A DNA stretch of 64,000 nucleotides from Panacagrimonas sp046594215. Its GTDB lineage: Bacteria; Pseudomonadota; Gammaproteobacteria; Nevskiales; Nevskiaceae. The stretch spans positions 30,027-94,026 of the forward strand of contig JBKJPX010000084.1 in the NCBI GenBank assembly GCA_046594215.1, written 5' to 3'. The position numbers were made by a program, and so were the translations under genes. The notes beneath the pieces are model-generated. The model had not been told where the DNA came from and made no database searches. It saw only the letters and a program-made list of their open reading frames with translations. Shown here piece by piece: positions 56,717-64,000 of this stretch (positions within the stretch are counted from its first letter, which is position 1; every line of letters starts with the position of its first letter).

Positions 56717-57994
56717 ATGCTCAAGACCCGCAACCTGATCACGGTCCCCCGCGATCTCGCCTCCGTCACGCACTACGGCCCGAATGGCGAATGCCGGCCC
56801 CAGGACGTCGAACTCGCGCCGGCCGCCGTGAGCAGGATCTGGCAGTCCGTCGAGGCGATGTATCGCACCGGCCTCCACCCGGGCATCCAGCTCGTGATCC
56901 GCCGCCGTGGAAAGGTCGTGCTCGATCGCTCCATCGGCCACGCGCGGGGCAACGGGCCCGGCGGGGCCGGCGACGGTCACGAGCCGGCGCCGATGCGCAC
57001 CGACATCCCGATCTGCCTGTTCTCGGCATCGAAGGCCGTCACCGCGATGCTGGCGCACAAGATGGTCGAACTCGGGAAATTCAAGCTCGACGATCGCGTC
57101 GCGGACTACATCCCAGAGTACGCCGCGCACGGCAAGGGCCGCACCACGGTGCGCGAACTGCTGGCGCATCGCGCCGGCATTCCGTCGATCCCGGTCAAGG
57201 AAGTCGATGCGGAGCTGCTCACGCGCTGGGACGAGGTGATCCAGCTTCTGTGTGGCGCAAAGCCCAGCGGCGGTGCGGCGCAGCAGCAGTCCTACCACGC
57301 GGTGACGGCGGGCTACATCGTGGGCGAGCTCGTGCGCCGCGTCAGCGGCCGCTCGCTGCCGCAGGTGCTGCGCGAGGAATTCGCCGAGCCGCTGGGCTGC
57401 CGCCACTTCACCTACGGCCTGCCGCCCGAACAGCGGGACGAGGCGCTGGCGCTGAACTACTCGACCGGCCCGAAGCTGGTCTTCCCGCTCAACCTCGTGG
57501 CCAAGCGTGCGCTGGGCGTGAACTTCGAGGACCTCGCTCCGGTGTCGAACACCGACGCGTTCCTGGACTCGGTGGTGCCGGCCGCCAACATCTACTCGAC
57601 GGCCGACGAGTCGAGCCGCTTCTACGAGATGCTGCTCTGCGGCGGCAGCTTCGAGGGCCGCCGCATCCTCAAACCTGAAACGGTCGCCACCGCGGTCAAG
57701 GCGGTCAGCAGGATCCAGATCGATCGAACGCTGCTCGTGCCCATCCGTTTCTCGCCGGGTTTCATCCTGGGCGAGAGCCCGTTCGGCCTCTACGGCGGCA
57801 CCTGCGCGAAAGCCTACGGCCACCTGGGCTTCATCAACATCGTCTGCTGGGCCGATCCGGAGCGCGACATCTCGGTCGCGCTGCTCAACACCGGAAAGTC
57901 GATGGCGCCGATGAGCATCCCCTCGCTCGGACGCGTGCTGTGGTCGATTGGCCATCACTGCAAGCCGGTCGAAGGGCCTCGCCGTGACGTCTGA
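56717..57994 (+). CDS. Beta-lactamase-family serine hydrolase (EstB-like)
   Basis: This is a 425-residue serine hydrolase of the class C beta-lactamase/esterase fold. The nucleophile motif is SASK (S103, K106), the second motif is YHA (Y193), and the C-terminal strand carries KAYGHLGFINIVCWADPE. Without a signal peptide it is probably a cytoplasmic esterase rather than a drug-resistance enzyme. Its 3' end overlaps the methyltransferase gene by 11 bases, indicating coupled expression. Confidence 0.88.
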   Translation: MLKTRNLITVPRDLASVTHYGPNGECRPQDVELAPAAVSRIWQSVEAMYRTGLHPGIQLVIRRRGKVVLDRSIGHARGNGPGGAGDGHEPAPMRTDIPICLFSASKAVTAMLAHKMVELGKFKLDDRVADYIPEYAAHGKGRTTVRELLAHRAGIPSIPVKEVDAELLTRWDEVIQLLCGAKPSGGAAQQQSYHAVTAGYIVGELVRRVSGRSLPQVLREEFAEPLGCRHFTYGLPPEQRDEALALNYSTGPKLVFPLNLVAKRALGVNFEDLAPVSNTDAFLDSVVPAANIYSTADESSRFYEMLLCGGSFEGRRILKPETVATAVKAVSRIQIDRTLLVPIRFSPGFILGESPFGLYGGTCAKAYGHLGFINIVCWADPERDISVALLNTGKSMAPMSIPSLGRVLWSIGHHCKPVEGPRRDV

Positions 57995-58829
57995 GCGAAT
58001 CAGTCCGACCGCGCATTACACGGGCTATACCTGGTTCCACAACAAGATGTCGCATCCGGCGCTGGCCACGCTGCGCGGCCGCGCGATGTACCACGCCTCG
58101 CGACCCTTGAACGCGATCTCGCGACGCCTCGGCGCGCCGACGCTCGAAGGCTTCCTGCTCGCACGTCACCGCTCGATCGACACGCAGCTCGAAGACGCGA
58201 TCGCCTCGGGTGCGGTTTCGCAGGTCATCGAGATCGCGGCCGGACTGTCGCCGCGCGGCTGGGATTTCGCGCAGCGGCACGGCGATCGCATCACGTACAT
58301 CGAGGCCGATCTGCCGGACATGGCGGCGCACAAGCGCCAGCTCCTGGAGCGCGCGGGCCTGTCGCGCGCGAATCACCGTGTGGTGGCGCTCGACGCGCTC
58401 GCCGACGCAGGTCCCGGCTCGCTCGCCGAACTCGCCGATTCGCTGGACTCCGGGCGCGGCGTCGCGATCATCACCGAGGGCCTCGTCAACTATTTCCCCC
58501 CCGACGCGGTGCTCGGCATGTGGCGGCGATTCGCCACGACCTTGCAGCGGTTTCCTGTGGGGCTCTACCTGTCGGACCTGCACCTGGCCTCGGACAACCG
58601 TGGCATCGGCGTGGCCGCCTTCATGAAGCTGCTCTCGACCTTCGTGCGCGGCCGCGTGTACCTGCACTTCGACTCGCCGCACGCCGCGGCCGACGCGCTG
58701 CGCACGGCCGGGTTCGAAACGGCGGTCGCGCGCAATCCGCCGGCGGCGGAATCCGTGGACGGGAGCATCGACCGGCGCGGCGCGGAGATGGTGCGCGTGC
58801 TTCGTGCGGAGACTTCGCGCAAGGCCTAG
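57984..58829 (+). CDS. Class I SAM-dependent methyltransferase (LCM/Ppm1-like)
   Basis: This is a 281-residue methyltransferase. The N-terminus TSERISPTAHYTGYTW matches this bacterial family. The SAM-binding region is VIEIAAGLSPRGWDFAQRHGDRITYIEADLP with its acidic loop, and ITEGLVNYF is the post-II motif. GTG 57984 is preferred over ATG 57948 because the conserved N-terminus follows it directly and it shortens the overlap with the serine-hydrolase gene to 11 bases. The substrate is unknown, probably a free carboxylate or small O-nucleophile. It is coupled to the upstream serine hydrolase, so the two may add and remove, or act in series on, the same ester. Confidence 0.8.
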   Translation: MTSERISPTAHYTGYTWFHNKMSHPALATLRGRAMYHASRPLNAISRRLGAPTLEGFLLARHRSIDTQLEDAIASGAVSQVIEIAAGLSPRGWDFAQRHGDRITYIEADLPDMAAHKRQLLERAGLSRANHRVVALDALADAGPGSLAELADSLDSGRGVAIITEGLVNYFPPDAVLGMWRRFATTLQRFPVGLYLSDLHLASDNRGIGVAAFMKLLSTFVRGRVYLHFDSPHAAADALRTAGFETAVARNPPAAESVDGSIDRRGAEMVRVLRAETSRKA

Positions 58830-58917
58830 GCCGGACTTCTATTTTCCCACGCCCACTGGCCAGGGCTCTCCCTAAGAGCAGGCGCGATCCCGGACTTCGT
58901 CCTCGCTACGGTGCCAC

Positions 58918-59604
58918 TCAGCCCGTTCCCGGCGTCGCATCCTTCGCACGCAGACCGTCGAACATCATGCGGATGAATAGTTCCGCCAGCGCTGCGCTGC
59001 TCATCGAGCCTTCGGGCGAATACCAGCGCGGCAGCCAGTTGAGCGCGCCCATCAGGAAGAACTCGGCGATCTTGGGATCGACATCGACGATGCTGCCGTC
59101 GGCCACGCCTTCTTCGAGCATCTTCTGCACGAGCGCGTCGACAACGCGCGAGCGCTTGCGCGCCTCGGCCTGCTGAGGCTCGGACAGCACGGAGATGTCT
59201 GCGAGCATCCACGAAGAGCCGCCGCGGCCCGCGAGTGTCTCGAACTGCAGGTGCAGGTAGCGCTCCAGCTTCTGCAGCCCGGTGCCACCGCCCTCGTGGG
59301 CCTTCTGCGCCATGCGCAGTCCGTCCGCGGCCGATTCGAGCACGCAGTCGCTCGCGAGATCGGTCTTGCTGTCGTAGTAGTGGTACAGCGTGCCCTTCGT
59401 GAGACCCACCTCGGTCGCGATCGCTTCCATCGACGTGGCGTGGAAACCGCGCCGGTTGAAGAAGTGGATCGCGATCTGCACGAGGGCCTGGCGGCGTTTC
59501 TGGAACTGCTCGTCGCGATCGAACGCCGGGTGCCGCGCCTGCTTGCGCGCCGTCGTCGCGCTCTTTCGCAAACCGCCCGCCCGCTTCTTTCGTTCGGTCG
59601 CCAT
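58918..59604 (-). CDS. TetR/AcrR family transcriptional regulator
   Basis: This 228-residue regulator has a basic N-terminal tail of about 35 residues. The helix-turn-helix spans about 40-90, with MEAIATEVGLTKGTLYHYYDSKTDLASD as the recognition region. The C-terminal half is helical, as in TetR_C domains of the type linked to fatty-acid and steroid regulators. ATG 59604 is 8 bases past the stop of the ABC ATPase gene, so it is the last gene of that import operon and may regulate it. No palindromic operator could be tied to it because the operon promoter lies outside the window. Confidence 0.88.
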   Translation of the reverse strand: MATERKKRAGGLRKSATTARKQARHPAFDRDEQFQKRRQALVQIAIHFFNRRGFHATSMEAIATEVGLTKGTLYHYYDSKTDLASDCVLESAADGLRMAQKAHEGGGTGLQKLERYLHLQFETLAGRGGSSWMLADISVLSEPQQAEARKRSRVVDALVQKMLEEGVADGSIVDVDPKIAEFFLMGALNWLPRWYSPEGSMSSAALAELFIRMMFDGLRAKDATPGTG

Positions 59605-59612
59605 CCCGTTTC

Positions 59613-61130
59613 TCAGTGGATAGCCGCGAACATGATGCGGTCCTCGCTCGCGTCCGCCGCCGAGAATTCCTCGACGATGCGGCCCTGGCGCGCGACGAGG
59701 ATGCGGTCCGACACCGCGAGCACCTCGGGCAGGTAGGACGAGATCACGACCACGGCCTTGCCCTCGTCGGCCAGGCGCCGGATGGCCTGGTGGATCTCCG
59801 GAATCGCGCCGACGTCCACACCGCGCGTCGGTTCGTCGAAGAAGATCACCGAGGGTTCCTGGATCAGCGACTTTCCGACGACGACCTTCTGCTGGTTGCC
59901 GCCCGACAGCTCGATGATCTTCGCGCCCGCCGACACCGCGCGGACCTTGAGCCGCTCGGCCAGCGCGCCCGCGAGTTCGCGGCGCTGCCGGCTGGAGACG
60001 AAGCTGCGGAAGCCGCGCTTCGTCGCCAGGCTGCCGAGGTGGATGTTCTCCTCCACGGTCATCGTCTCGAAGAAGCCGTTGAGCTTGCGATCCTCGGTGA
60101 TGTAGACGATGCCGTCGTCGATGGCCTGCTTGGGCACGTCGTAGCGCACGGGCTTGCCACGCAGGTAAACCGCGCCACCGCCGATGAGATTGCGCTTGAG
60201 CGCGCCCGAGACGATCTTCGCCGTCTCGGTGCGTCCCGAGCCGATGAGCCCCGCGATGCCCACGACCTCCCCCGCGTAGAGCGTGAAGGACATGTTCTTG
60301 ACGATGTTGCCCATCGTCAGGTTCTCGACCACGAGCACCTTCTCGCGCCTTGCCTCGGTAGCCGCACGCGCGGGCTGCGCGTAGTGGGTTGCCTGCACGT
60401 CGCGTCCGACCATGTGCCGCACGAGGTCCTCGCGCGTCAGCCTCGCCACCGCCTGCGTGACCACGTGGCGCCCGTCGCGCAGCACGGTGACGCGATCGGC
60501 GATCTGCAAGGCCTCTTCCAGCGCGTGGCTGATGAAGACGATGCCCAGGCCCTTCGCGCGCAGGTCCGTCAGAAGCTGGAAGAAGTGCAGCTTTTCCTCG
60601 GGTGTCAGGCTCGCGGTGGGCTCGTCGAAGATGATGATGCGGGCGTCGTGGTACGCGGCGCGCGCGATCTCCACCATCTGTCGCTGCGCGGTGCCGAGCG
60701 TGGCCACGAGCAGGGTCGGGTCGACGTGGAAGTTCAACGACTGCAGCTGCTGCTGCGCCTTGATGTTCAATGGACGCAGGCGCGTGATCAGGCGCTCGCG
60801 TCCGAGTTCCAGGTTCTGCGCGACCGTCATCGACGGCACGAGGCTGGTCTCCTGGTAGACCATGCAGATGCCGGCCTTGAGCGCGTCGCCGGGCCGCTGG
60901 AAGTTCACGGGCCTGCCTTCGATGAGCATGCGCCCGCTGGTGAGGCGGATGGCGCCGGCGATCGACTTGCACAGCGTGGACTTGCCGGCGCCGTTCTCGC
61001 CGACCAGGGCGTGGATCTCGCCCGCGCGTACGTCGAAGCTGACGTCCTGCAGTGCATGCACGCCCGCGTAGACCTTGCTCGCGGACTCGACCTGGAGGAT
61101 CAAGTCCATTCCCGTCGTCTGCGCGTTCAT
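59613..61130 (-). CDS. Sugar-type (CUT2/RbsA-like) ABC importer ATP-binding protein
   Basis: This is a 505-residue double ATPase. Domain 1 has Walker A VGENGAGKST (44-53) and Walker B IIIFDEPTASLTPEE. Its signature is degenerate (LGTAQRQMVEIARA instead of LSxGQ). Domain 2 has the atypical GLIGSGRTE Walker A region of this family, the good signature LSGGNQQKVVVGK, and FFDEPTRGVDVGA. This asymmetry matches ribose/galactose importers of the CUT2 class, though LGTAQ is more divergent than usual. It overlaps the propeller gene by 4 bases (ATGA). With the permease upstream it should energise uptake of a sugar-like or other small solute. Confidence 0.92.
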   Translation of the reverse strand: MNAQTTGMDLILQVESASKVYAGVHALQDVSFDVRAGEIHALVGENGAGKSTLCKSIAGAIRLTSGRMLIEGRPVNFQRPGDALKAGICMVYQETSLVPSMTVAQNLELGRERLITRLRPLNIKAQQQLQSLNFHVDPTLLVATLGTAQRQMVEIARAAYHDARIIIFDEPTASLTPEEKLHFFQLLTDLRAKGLGIVFISHALEEALQIADRVTVLRDGRHVVTQAVARLTREDLVRHMVGRDVQATHYAQPARAATEARREKVLVVENLTMGNIVKNMSFTLYAGEVVGIAGLIGSGRTETAKIVSGALKRNLIGGGAVYLRGKPVRYDVPKQAIDDGIVYITEDRKLNGFFETMTVEENIHLGSLATKRGFRSFVSSRQRRELAGALAERLKVRAVSAGAKIIELSGGNQQKVVVGKSLIQEPSVIFFDEPTRGVDVGAIPEIHQAIRRLADEGKAVVVISSYLPEVLAVSDRILVARQGRIVEEFSAADASEDRIMFAAIH

Positions 61131-62215
61131 GACCCGCGCTCCGCGTTGCAGGCCAGCACGCGCCCGTTGCCGCGCGACAGCACGATCAGCCGATCACCGT
61201 CGCGGCGCACCGCCGTGATGCCGTGGTGTCGCCCACCGGAGCGGCTGTGCAGGCTGTCGAGCGCTTCTCCCTGCGCCGACAGTCGCACCACGAGGCCGTA
61301 GGAGCGAGCGGGCGCCCAGGGCTTCACGATGCCCAGCTTCTTGATCGCACCGCCCTGCAGCGGTTCGAGATGGTGACCCGTCGTGCCGTAGGCCGGCGCG
61401 ATCCAGTAGCGCGGATCGACCGTCGCGAGCATTGCCTCGCGGTACTCGCGCTCACGCAGCACGAATTCGATGAGCAGGGTGCGCACCGCAAACACCGCGA
61501 GCCAGGTGTCGCCGGAAGCGTCCGGCGACATGCGGCCCGGATAGCCCGGAAGATTGCGCACGACGGTGCGAGCTGCGCCACCCGCCAGCGGCATCGCCTG
61601 CACGCGGTGGCGCCAGGCCTCGCTGAACCAGAGCGCATCGCCCTGGATGCGCAGGCCGGCGGGCCACGCGAGCTCCGCGGCCAGGACCGAGGCCTTGGAA
61701 AGATCCGGCGAGGCCACGAGGACGCGACCGGTCGCGCGCTGCTCCAGCAGGTCGCGCGTCCAGCCGTCGTTGTCGTTGACGGTGCTGCCTTCGGCGATCG
61801 CGATCCGACCGTCGGGCAGCAGCGCGAGCGCCGTGACGCATCGCAGCGGCTTGCCGTCGGCCGTGCCCAGCGTCGCGATGACGCGACCGTCCTCGATACG
61901 CACTACGCCCTGCCCGGCAATGCCGGCGTAGATGGTTTTGCCACCCGCTGCCACGAGCGCACCCACGCTGCCCGTGCATTCGCACCACGCGCTTCGCTGC
62001 ACGAAGTCGGGCGCGGCGAGGCGGTGGATCGTGCGCCCCCCGCTGACCAGCAGCGAGCCGTCGTCGAGTGACACGAGGTCGTCGCAATCGGCCAGCGGCT
62101 CACCGATCGGCACCGCGTCCTCGAGCCGCCGGTTGGGCTTGAGCGGGCCGTCCATCATCGGCATCGCGGTCGATTCGCCGCCACCCCTGAACCTTGCGAA
62201 GAGTGCGTCGAGCAT
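61127..62215 (-). CDS. Stand-alone SMP-30/strictosidine-synthase-like beta-propeller protein
   Basis: This 362-residue protein resembles the propeller fused to the neighbouring permease. The repeats read SLDDGSLLVSG, LLPDGRIAIAEG, ALWFSEAWRHRVQAMPL and the family strand NLPGYPGRMSPDASGDTWLA, ending RSGGRHHGITAVRRDGDRLIVLSRG. There is no signal peptide, so it is probably cytoplasmic. Such six-bladed propellers include lactonases and strictosidine synthase; clear metal ligands could not be assigned. It shares one base with the fused gene's stop codon and four with the ATPase start. Probably it processes the imported compound, for example by opening a lactone. Confidence 0.82.
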   Translation of the reverse strand: MLDALFARFRGGGESTAMPMMDGPLKPNRRLEDAVPIGEPLADCDDLVSLDDGSLLVSGGRTIHRLAAPDFVQRSAWCECTGSVGALVAAGGKTIYAGIAGQGVVRIEDGRVIATLGTADGKPLRCVTALALLPDGRIAIAEGSTVNDNDGWTRDLLEQRATGRVLVASPDLSKASVLAAELAWPAGLRIQGDALWFSEAWRHRVQAMPLAGGAARTVVRNLPGYPGRMSPDASGDTWLAVFAVRTLLIEFVLREREYREAMLATVDPRYWIAPAYGTTGHHLEPLQGGAIKKLGIVKPWAPARSYGLVVRLSAQGEALDSLHSRSGGRHHGITAVRRDGDRLIVLSRGNGRVLACNAERGS

Positions 62216-64000
62216 CAGCGCGCTCCTCCCCAGTACGCGTCATAGCCATTCCAGTTCGGGTCCGCTTTCGGAAGTCGCACCCGGCCGATGCGGTTGTTCT
62301 CGAGGCCGCCGATGTAGAGCCAGCCCTTGTGCTCGCGCATTGAGGTGACCGTCGCGTGCTTGGTGCCGCCCGGGTCCCACAGCGATTCGAGCGCGCGGCC
62401 CTGCTCGTCGAACTTCACGATGCAGCCGTTGTTGATGCCCGGGTAGATCCACTCGTCCGGGGGGATCTGCTTGATCATGCGCAGACGGAAACCCGGGTGA
62501 CGCATCGCGAGATCAAACGCCGGAGAACGGATGCCCACCATCGCCAGCCAGTAGCCGCCGTCGGACGCACGGTTGATGTTGTCGGGGTAGCCCGGCAGGT
62601 TCTCGACGAAGGGCTCCACCTGCCCCGTCTTCGGGCCCTCGATCCAGTAGCGGTAGATCGCGCACAACCAGCTCGAAGCGAACAGCACCGACCTGCCGTC
62701 GTGCGCCACGCAGACGCCGTTCGGAAACACCGCGTTCTTCACGACGGTGCGCGTCTTGCCGGTCCTGGGGTCGTAGCAGATCAGGCGGCCGTTGGCGCGA
62801 CCTTCGAGACCGTCGACGTGCCAGGAGTGCATCTCGTAGCGGATCGTGGCTTCGCTGAACCAGACCGTGCCGTCCGGCGCGATGTCGCAGTCGTCGGCCA
62901 GTCGCAGGCGCGAATCGTCGTTGAGCTTGAGCAGCGTGCGATTGGTCTGGTCGGTGCACTTGAACACGCGGCCGTCGGGCGCCACGCCGTACAGGCCCAT
63001 GCCGCCGACACAGACGATCAGGTTCTCGTCGCGGTCGAAGGACATCCCCAGCGGCCGGCCGCCGATGCGCGCGAACACCTCGCGATGTTCGAACTTCGCA
63101 CCCGAGAATCGCAGCACCCAACCCTCGCGCGTGCCGCAGTACAGTCGGTCCTGACGATCGAGGATGACGTCCTCCGGTCCCTGCACCTGGTCGAGCGCGA
63201 GTTCCTCGGAGTCCTGCAGCCGGCGGTTCTCCGCGAAGGCGCTGCCGCTGTCCGGCGCGATGGACGGCGCGACGCCCAGCTCCACCATCGTCGGATTCAC
63301 GTAGATCTTCTGGATCGCCTTGCCGCGGTTCTTCGCCCACTTCACGTCGATGCCGACCGCGAGCAGCAGCACCGCGCCCAGTGCGGTCGAGGACAGCGCG
63401 CCGGGAAAGCCCATGCGCACCAGCCCGTTGACAAGCACGAACACGATCACCGCGCCGATCAGCGCACGCGCCACCGTGCCGCGCCCGCCCGACAGGCTCA
63501 CACCGCCGAGCACCACCGCCGTGAGCGCGCTGATCTCCCAGCCGATGCCCGTGTCCGAACCCGAACTCTGAAGCCGCGCCGCGTAGAACAGCCCGCCGGC
63601 CGCGGCCAGCGTTCCGGACAGCACGTAGGTCAGGAACAGCACGCGCTCGACGCGGATGCCGGCGTGGCGGGCGGCCTTGCGGCTCGAACCGATCGCCGTG
63701 AGGTGCCAGCCTGGACGCGAGCGGCTCAGCAGGAAATGCCCGACGATCGCGACGATGCCCAGGATCGCGAGGTTCGACGGCAGCTTCGCGATCCAGCCCA
63801 CGCCGATGACATCCCAGGTCCATGACGTGCGCGAGGCCATCGCCAGCGGCAGTGAGTAGTGCTGGCCAAACAGGTCGACCGTGGCGCGCAGCACGATCAG
63901 CGTGACCAGCGTGGTCAGGAAAGGCCGCGTGCGCAGGTAGCCGATCAGCAGGCCGTTGATGGCGCCGATCGCAGCGCCGATCGCGAGCGTGGCCGCGATC
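62215..64000 (-). CDS. ABC permease (RbsC type) fused to a strictosidine-synthase/SMP-30 beta-propeller, 5' end outside window
   Basis: One frame runs from the window edge (64000) to the stop at 62215, about 595 visible residues. The first part is a CUT2 permease: GAAIGAINGLLIGYLRTRPF, then SRPGWHLTAIGSSRKAARHAGI (the family cytoplasmic loop) and WEISALTAVVLGGVSLSGGRGT, followed by two more helices ending near 63350. A linker (VNPTMVELGVAPSIAPDSG) leads into a propeller domain (about 63230-62215) with the hallmarks GPEDVILDRQDRLYCGTREG, FPNGVCVAHDGRSVLFASS and NLPGYPDNINRASDGGYWLA. No start codon with spacing typical of a separate gene lies at the junction. The permease C-terminus is normally cytoplasmic, so the propeller would meet the solute as it enters. 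The solute is unknown; a binding protein gene probably lies upstream. Confidence 0.85.
   Translation of the reverse strand, partial: IAATLAIGAAIGAINGLLIGYLRTRPFLTTLVTLIVLRATVDLFGQHYSLPLAMASRTSWTWDVIGVGWIAKLPSNLAILGIVAIVGHFLLSRSRPGWHLTAIGSSRKAARHAGIRVERVLFLTYVLSGTLAAAGGLFYAARLQSSGSDTGIGWEISALTAVVLGGVSLSGGRGTVARALIGAVIVFVLVNGLVRMGFPGALSSTALGAVLLLAVGIDVKWAKNRGKAIQKIYVNPTMVELGVAPSIAPDSGSAFAENRRLQDSEELALDQVQGPEDVILDRQDRLYCGTREGWVLRFSGAKFEHREVFARIGGRPLGMSFDRDENLIVCVGGMGLYGVAPDGRVFKCTDQTNRTLLKLNDDSRLRLADDCDIAPDGTVWFSEATIRYEMHSWHVDGLEGRANGRLICYDPRTGKTRTVVKNAVFPNGVCVAHDGRSVLFASSWLCAIYRYWIEGPKTGQVEPFVENLPGYPDNINRASDGGYWLAMVGIRSPAFDLAMRHPGFRLRMIKQIPPDEWIYPGINNGCIVKFDEQGRALESLWDPGGTKHATVTSMREHKGWLYIGGLENNRIGRVRLPKADPNWNGYDAYWGGAR

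Noticed and set aside
59616..61301. Open frame of about 560 codons opposite the ABC ATPase
   Set aside because: Arg/Asp/His/Val/Leu-rich antisense shadow; the ATPase motifs on the minus strand are unambiguous.

Overview
The window is about 64 kb of very GC-rich, densely packed chromosome. Codons ending in G or C dominate, and many gene pairs overlap by 1-11 bases. The gene set (YajQ, YchJ, MAPEG, CsdA-type DeaD, DUF1631, DUF2970, an HvfA-like peptide, two giant PAS-rich hybrid kinases) points to a gammaproteobacterium, probably Xanthomonadales/Lysobacterales or the Nevskia-Steroidobacter side. That placement is inference; no rRNA or other marker gene is present. I see no tRNA, rRNA, CRISPR array, insertion sequence or prophage.

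Layout. 1-4.8 kb: the cut end of a response regulator and a soluble hybrid histidine kinase with about six PAS domains. 4.9-5.3 kb: a small exported pentapeptide-repeat protein and a possible gene remnant. 5.4-17.3 kb: two BaiN/HI0933-type flavoproteins, a coupled MscS / MgtE-N / MgtE operon, a patatin-yajQ pair, and small housekeeping or unknown genes (YchJ, MAPEG, DUF1631, DUF924, a DUF3574 lipoprotein). 17.3-19.3 kb: DeaD RNA helicase. 19.4-26.6 kb: an SDR glucose-dehydrogenase-like gene, an orphan HvfA-like metallophore peptide, a GMC oxidoreductase, a GH15 enzyme, a four-helix membrane protein and a protein fusing two VOC domains to an aquaporin. The last four overlap and look like one operon; a role in stress or sugar oxidation is inference. 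26.6-42.5 kb: an outer-membrane protein, an ABC-F ATPase, an unknown hydrolase, a 2085-residue membrane hybrid kinase, a YcbL-like metallohydrolase, a SNF2 helicase and a GGDEF protein with an I-site.

42.6-48.4 kb: a lipid operon (BVMO, SDR, wax-ester synthase/DGAT) transcribed away from a tetR gene and a metallohydrolase. The shared promoter carries two matching TGACA-N8-TGTCA palindromes, the likely TetR operators. 48.6-56.5 kb: msrA, a cytochrome c operon (DUF2970, di-haem, tri-haem), a GntR/MocR regulator, a sterol-desaturase-like enzyme, an unknown hydrolase, a membrane protein and a class II aldolase-like protein. 56.7-58.8 kb: a serine hydrolase and a methyltransferase, overlapping. 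58.9-64.0 kb: an ABC import operon read leftward from beyond the window. Its permease is fused in frame to a strictosidine-synthase/SMP-30-type beta-propeller. It is followed by a free propeller, a double ATPase and a TetR regulator.

The most unusual items are the VOC-aquaporin fusion, the permease-propeller fusion, the HvfA-like peptide with no modifying enzyme nearby, and a family of short intergenic palindromes sharing CCCGGACTTCGTC.
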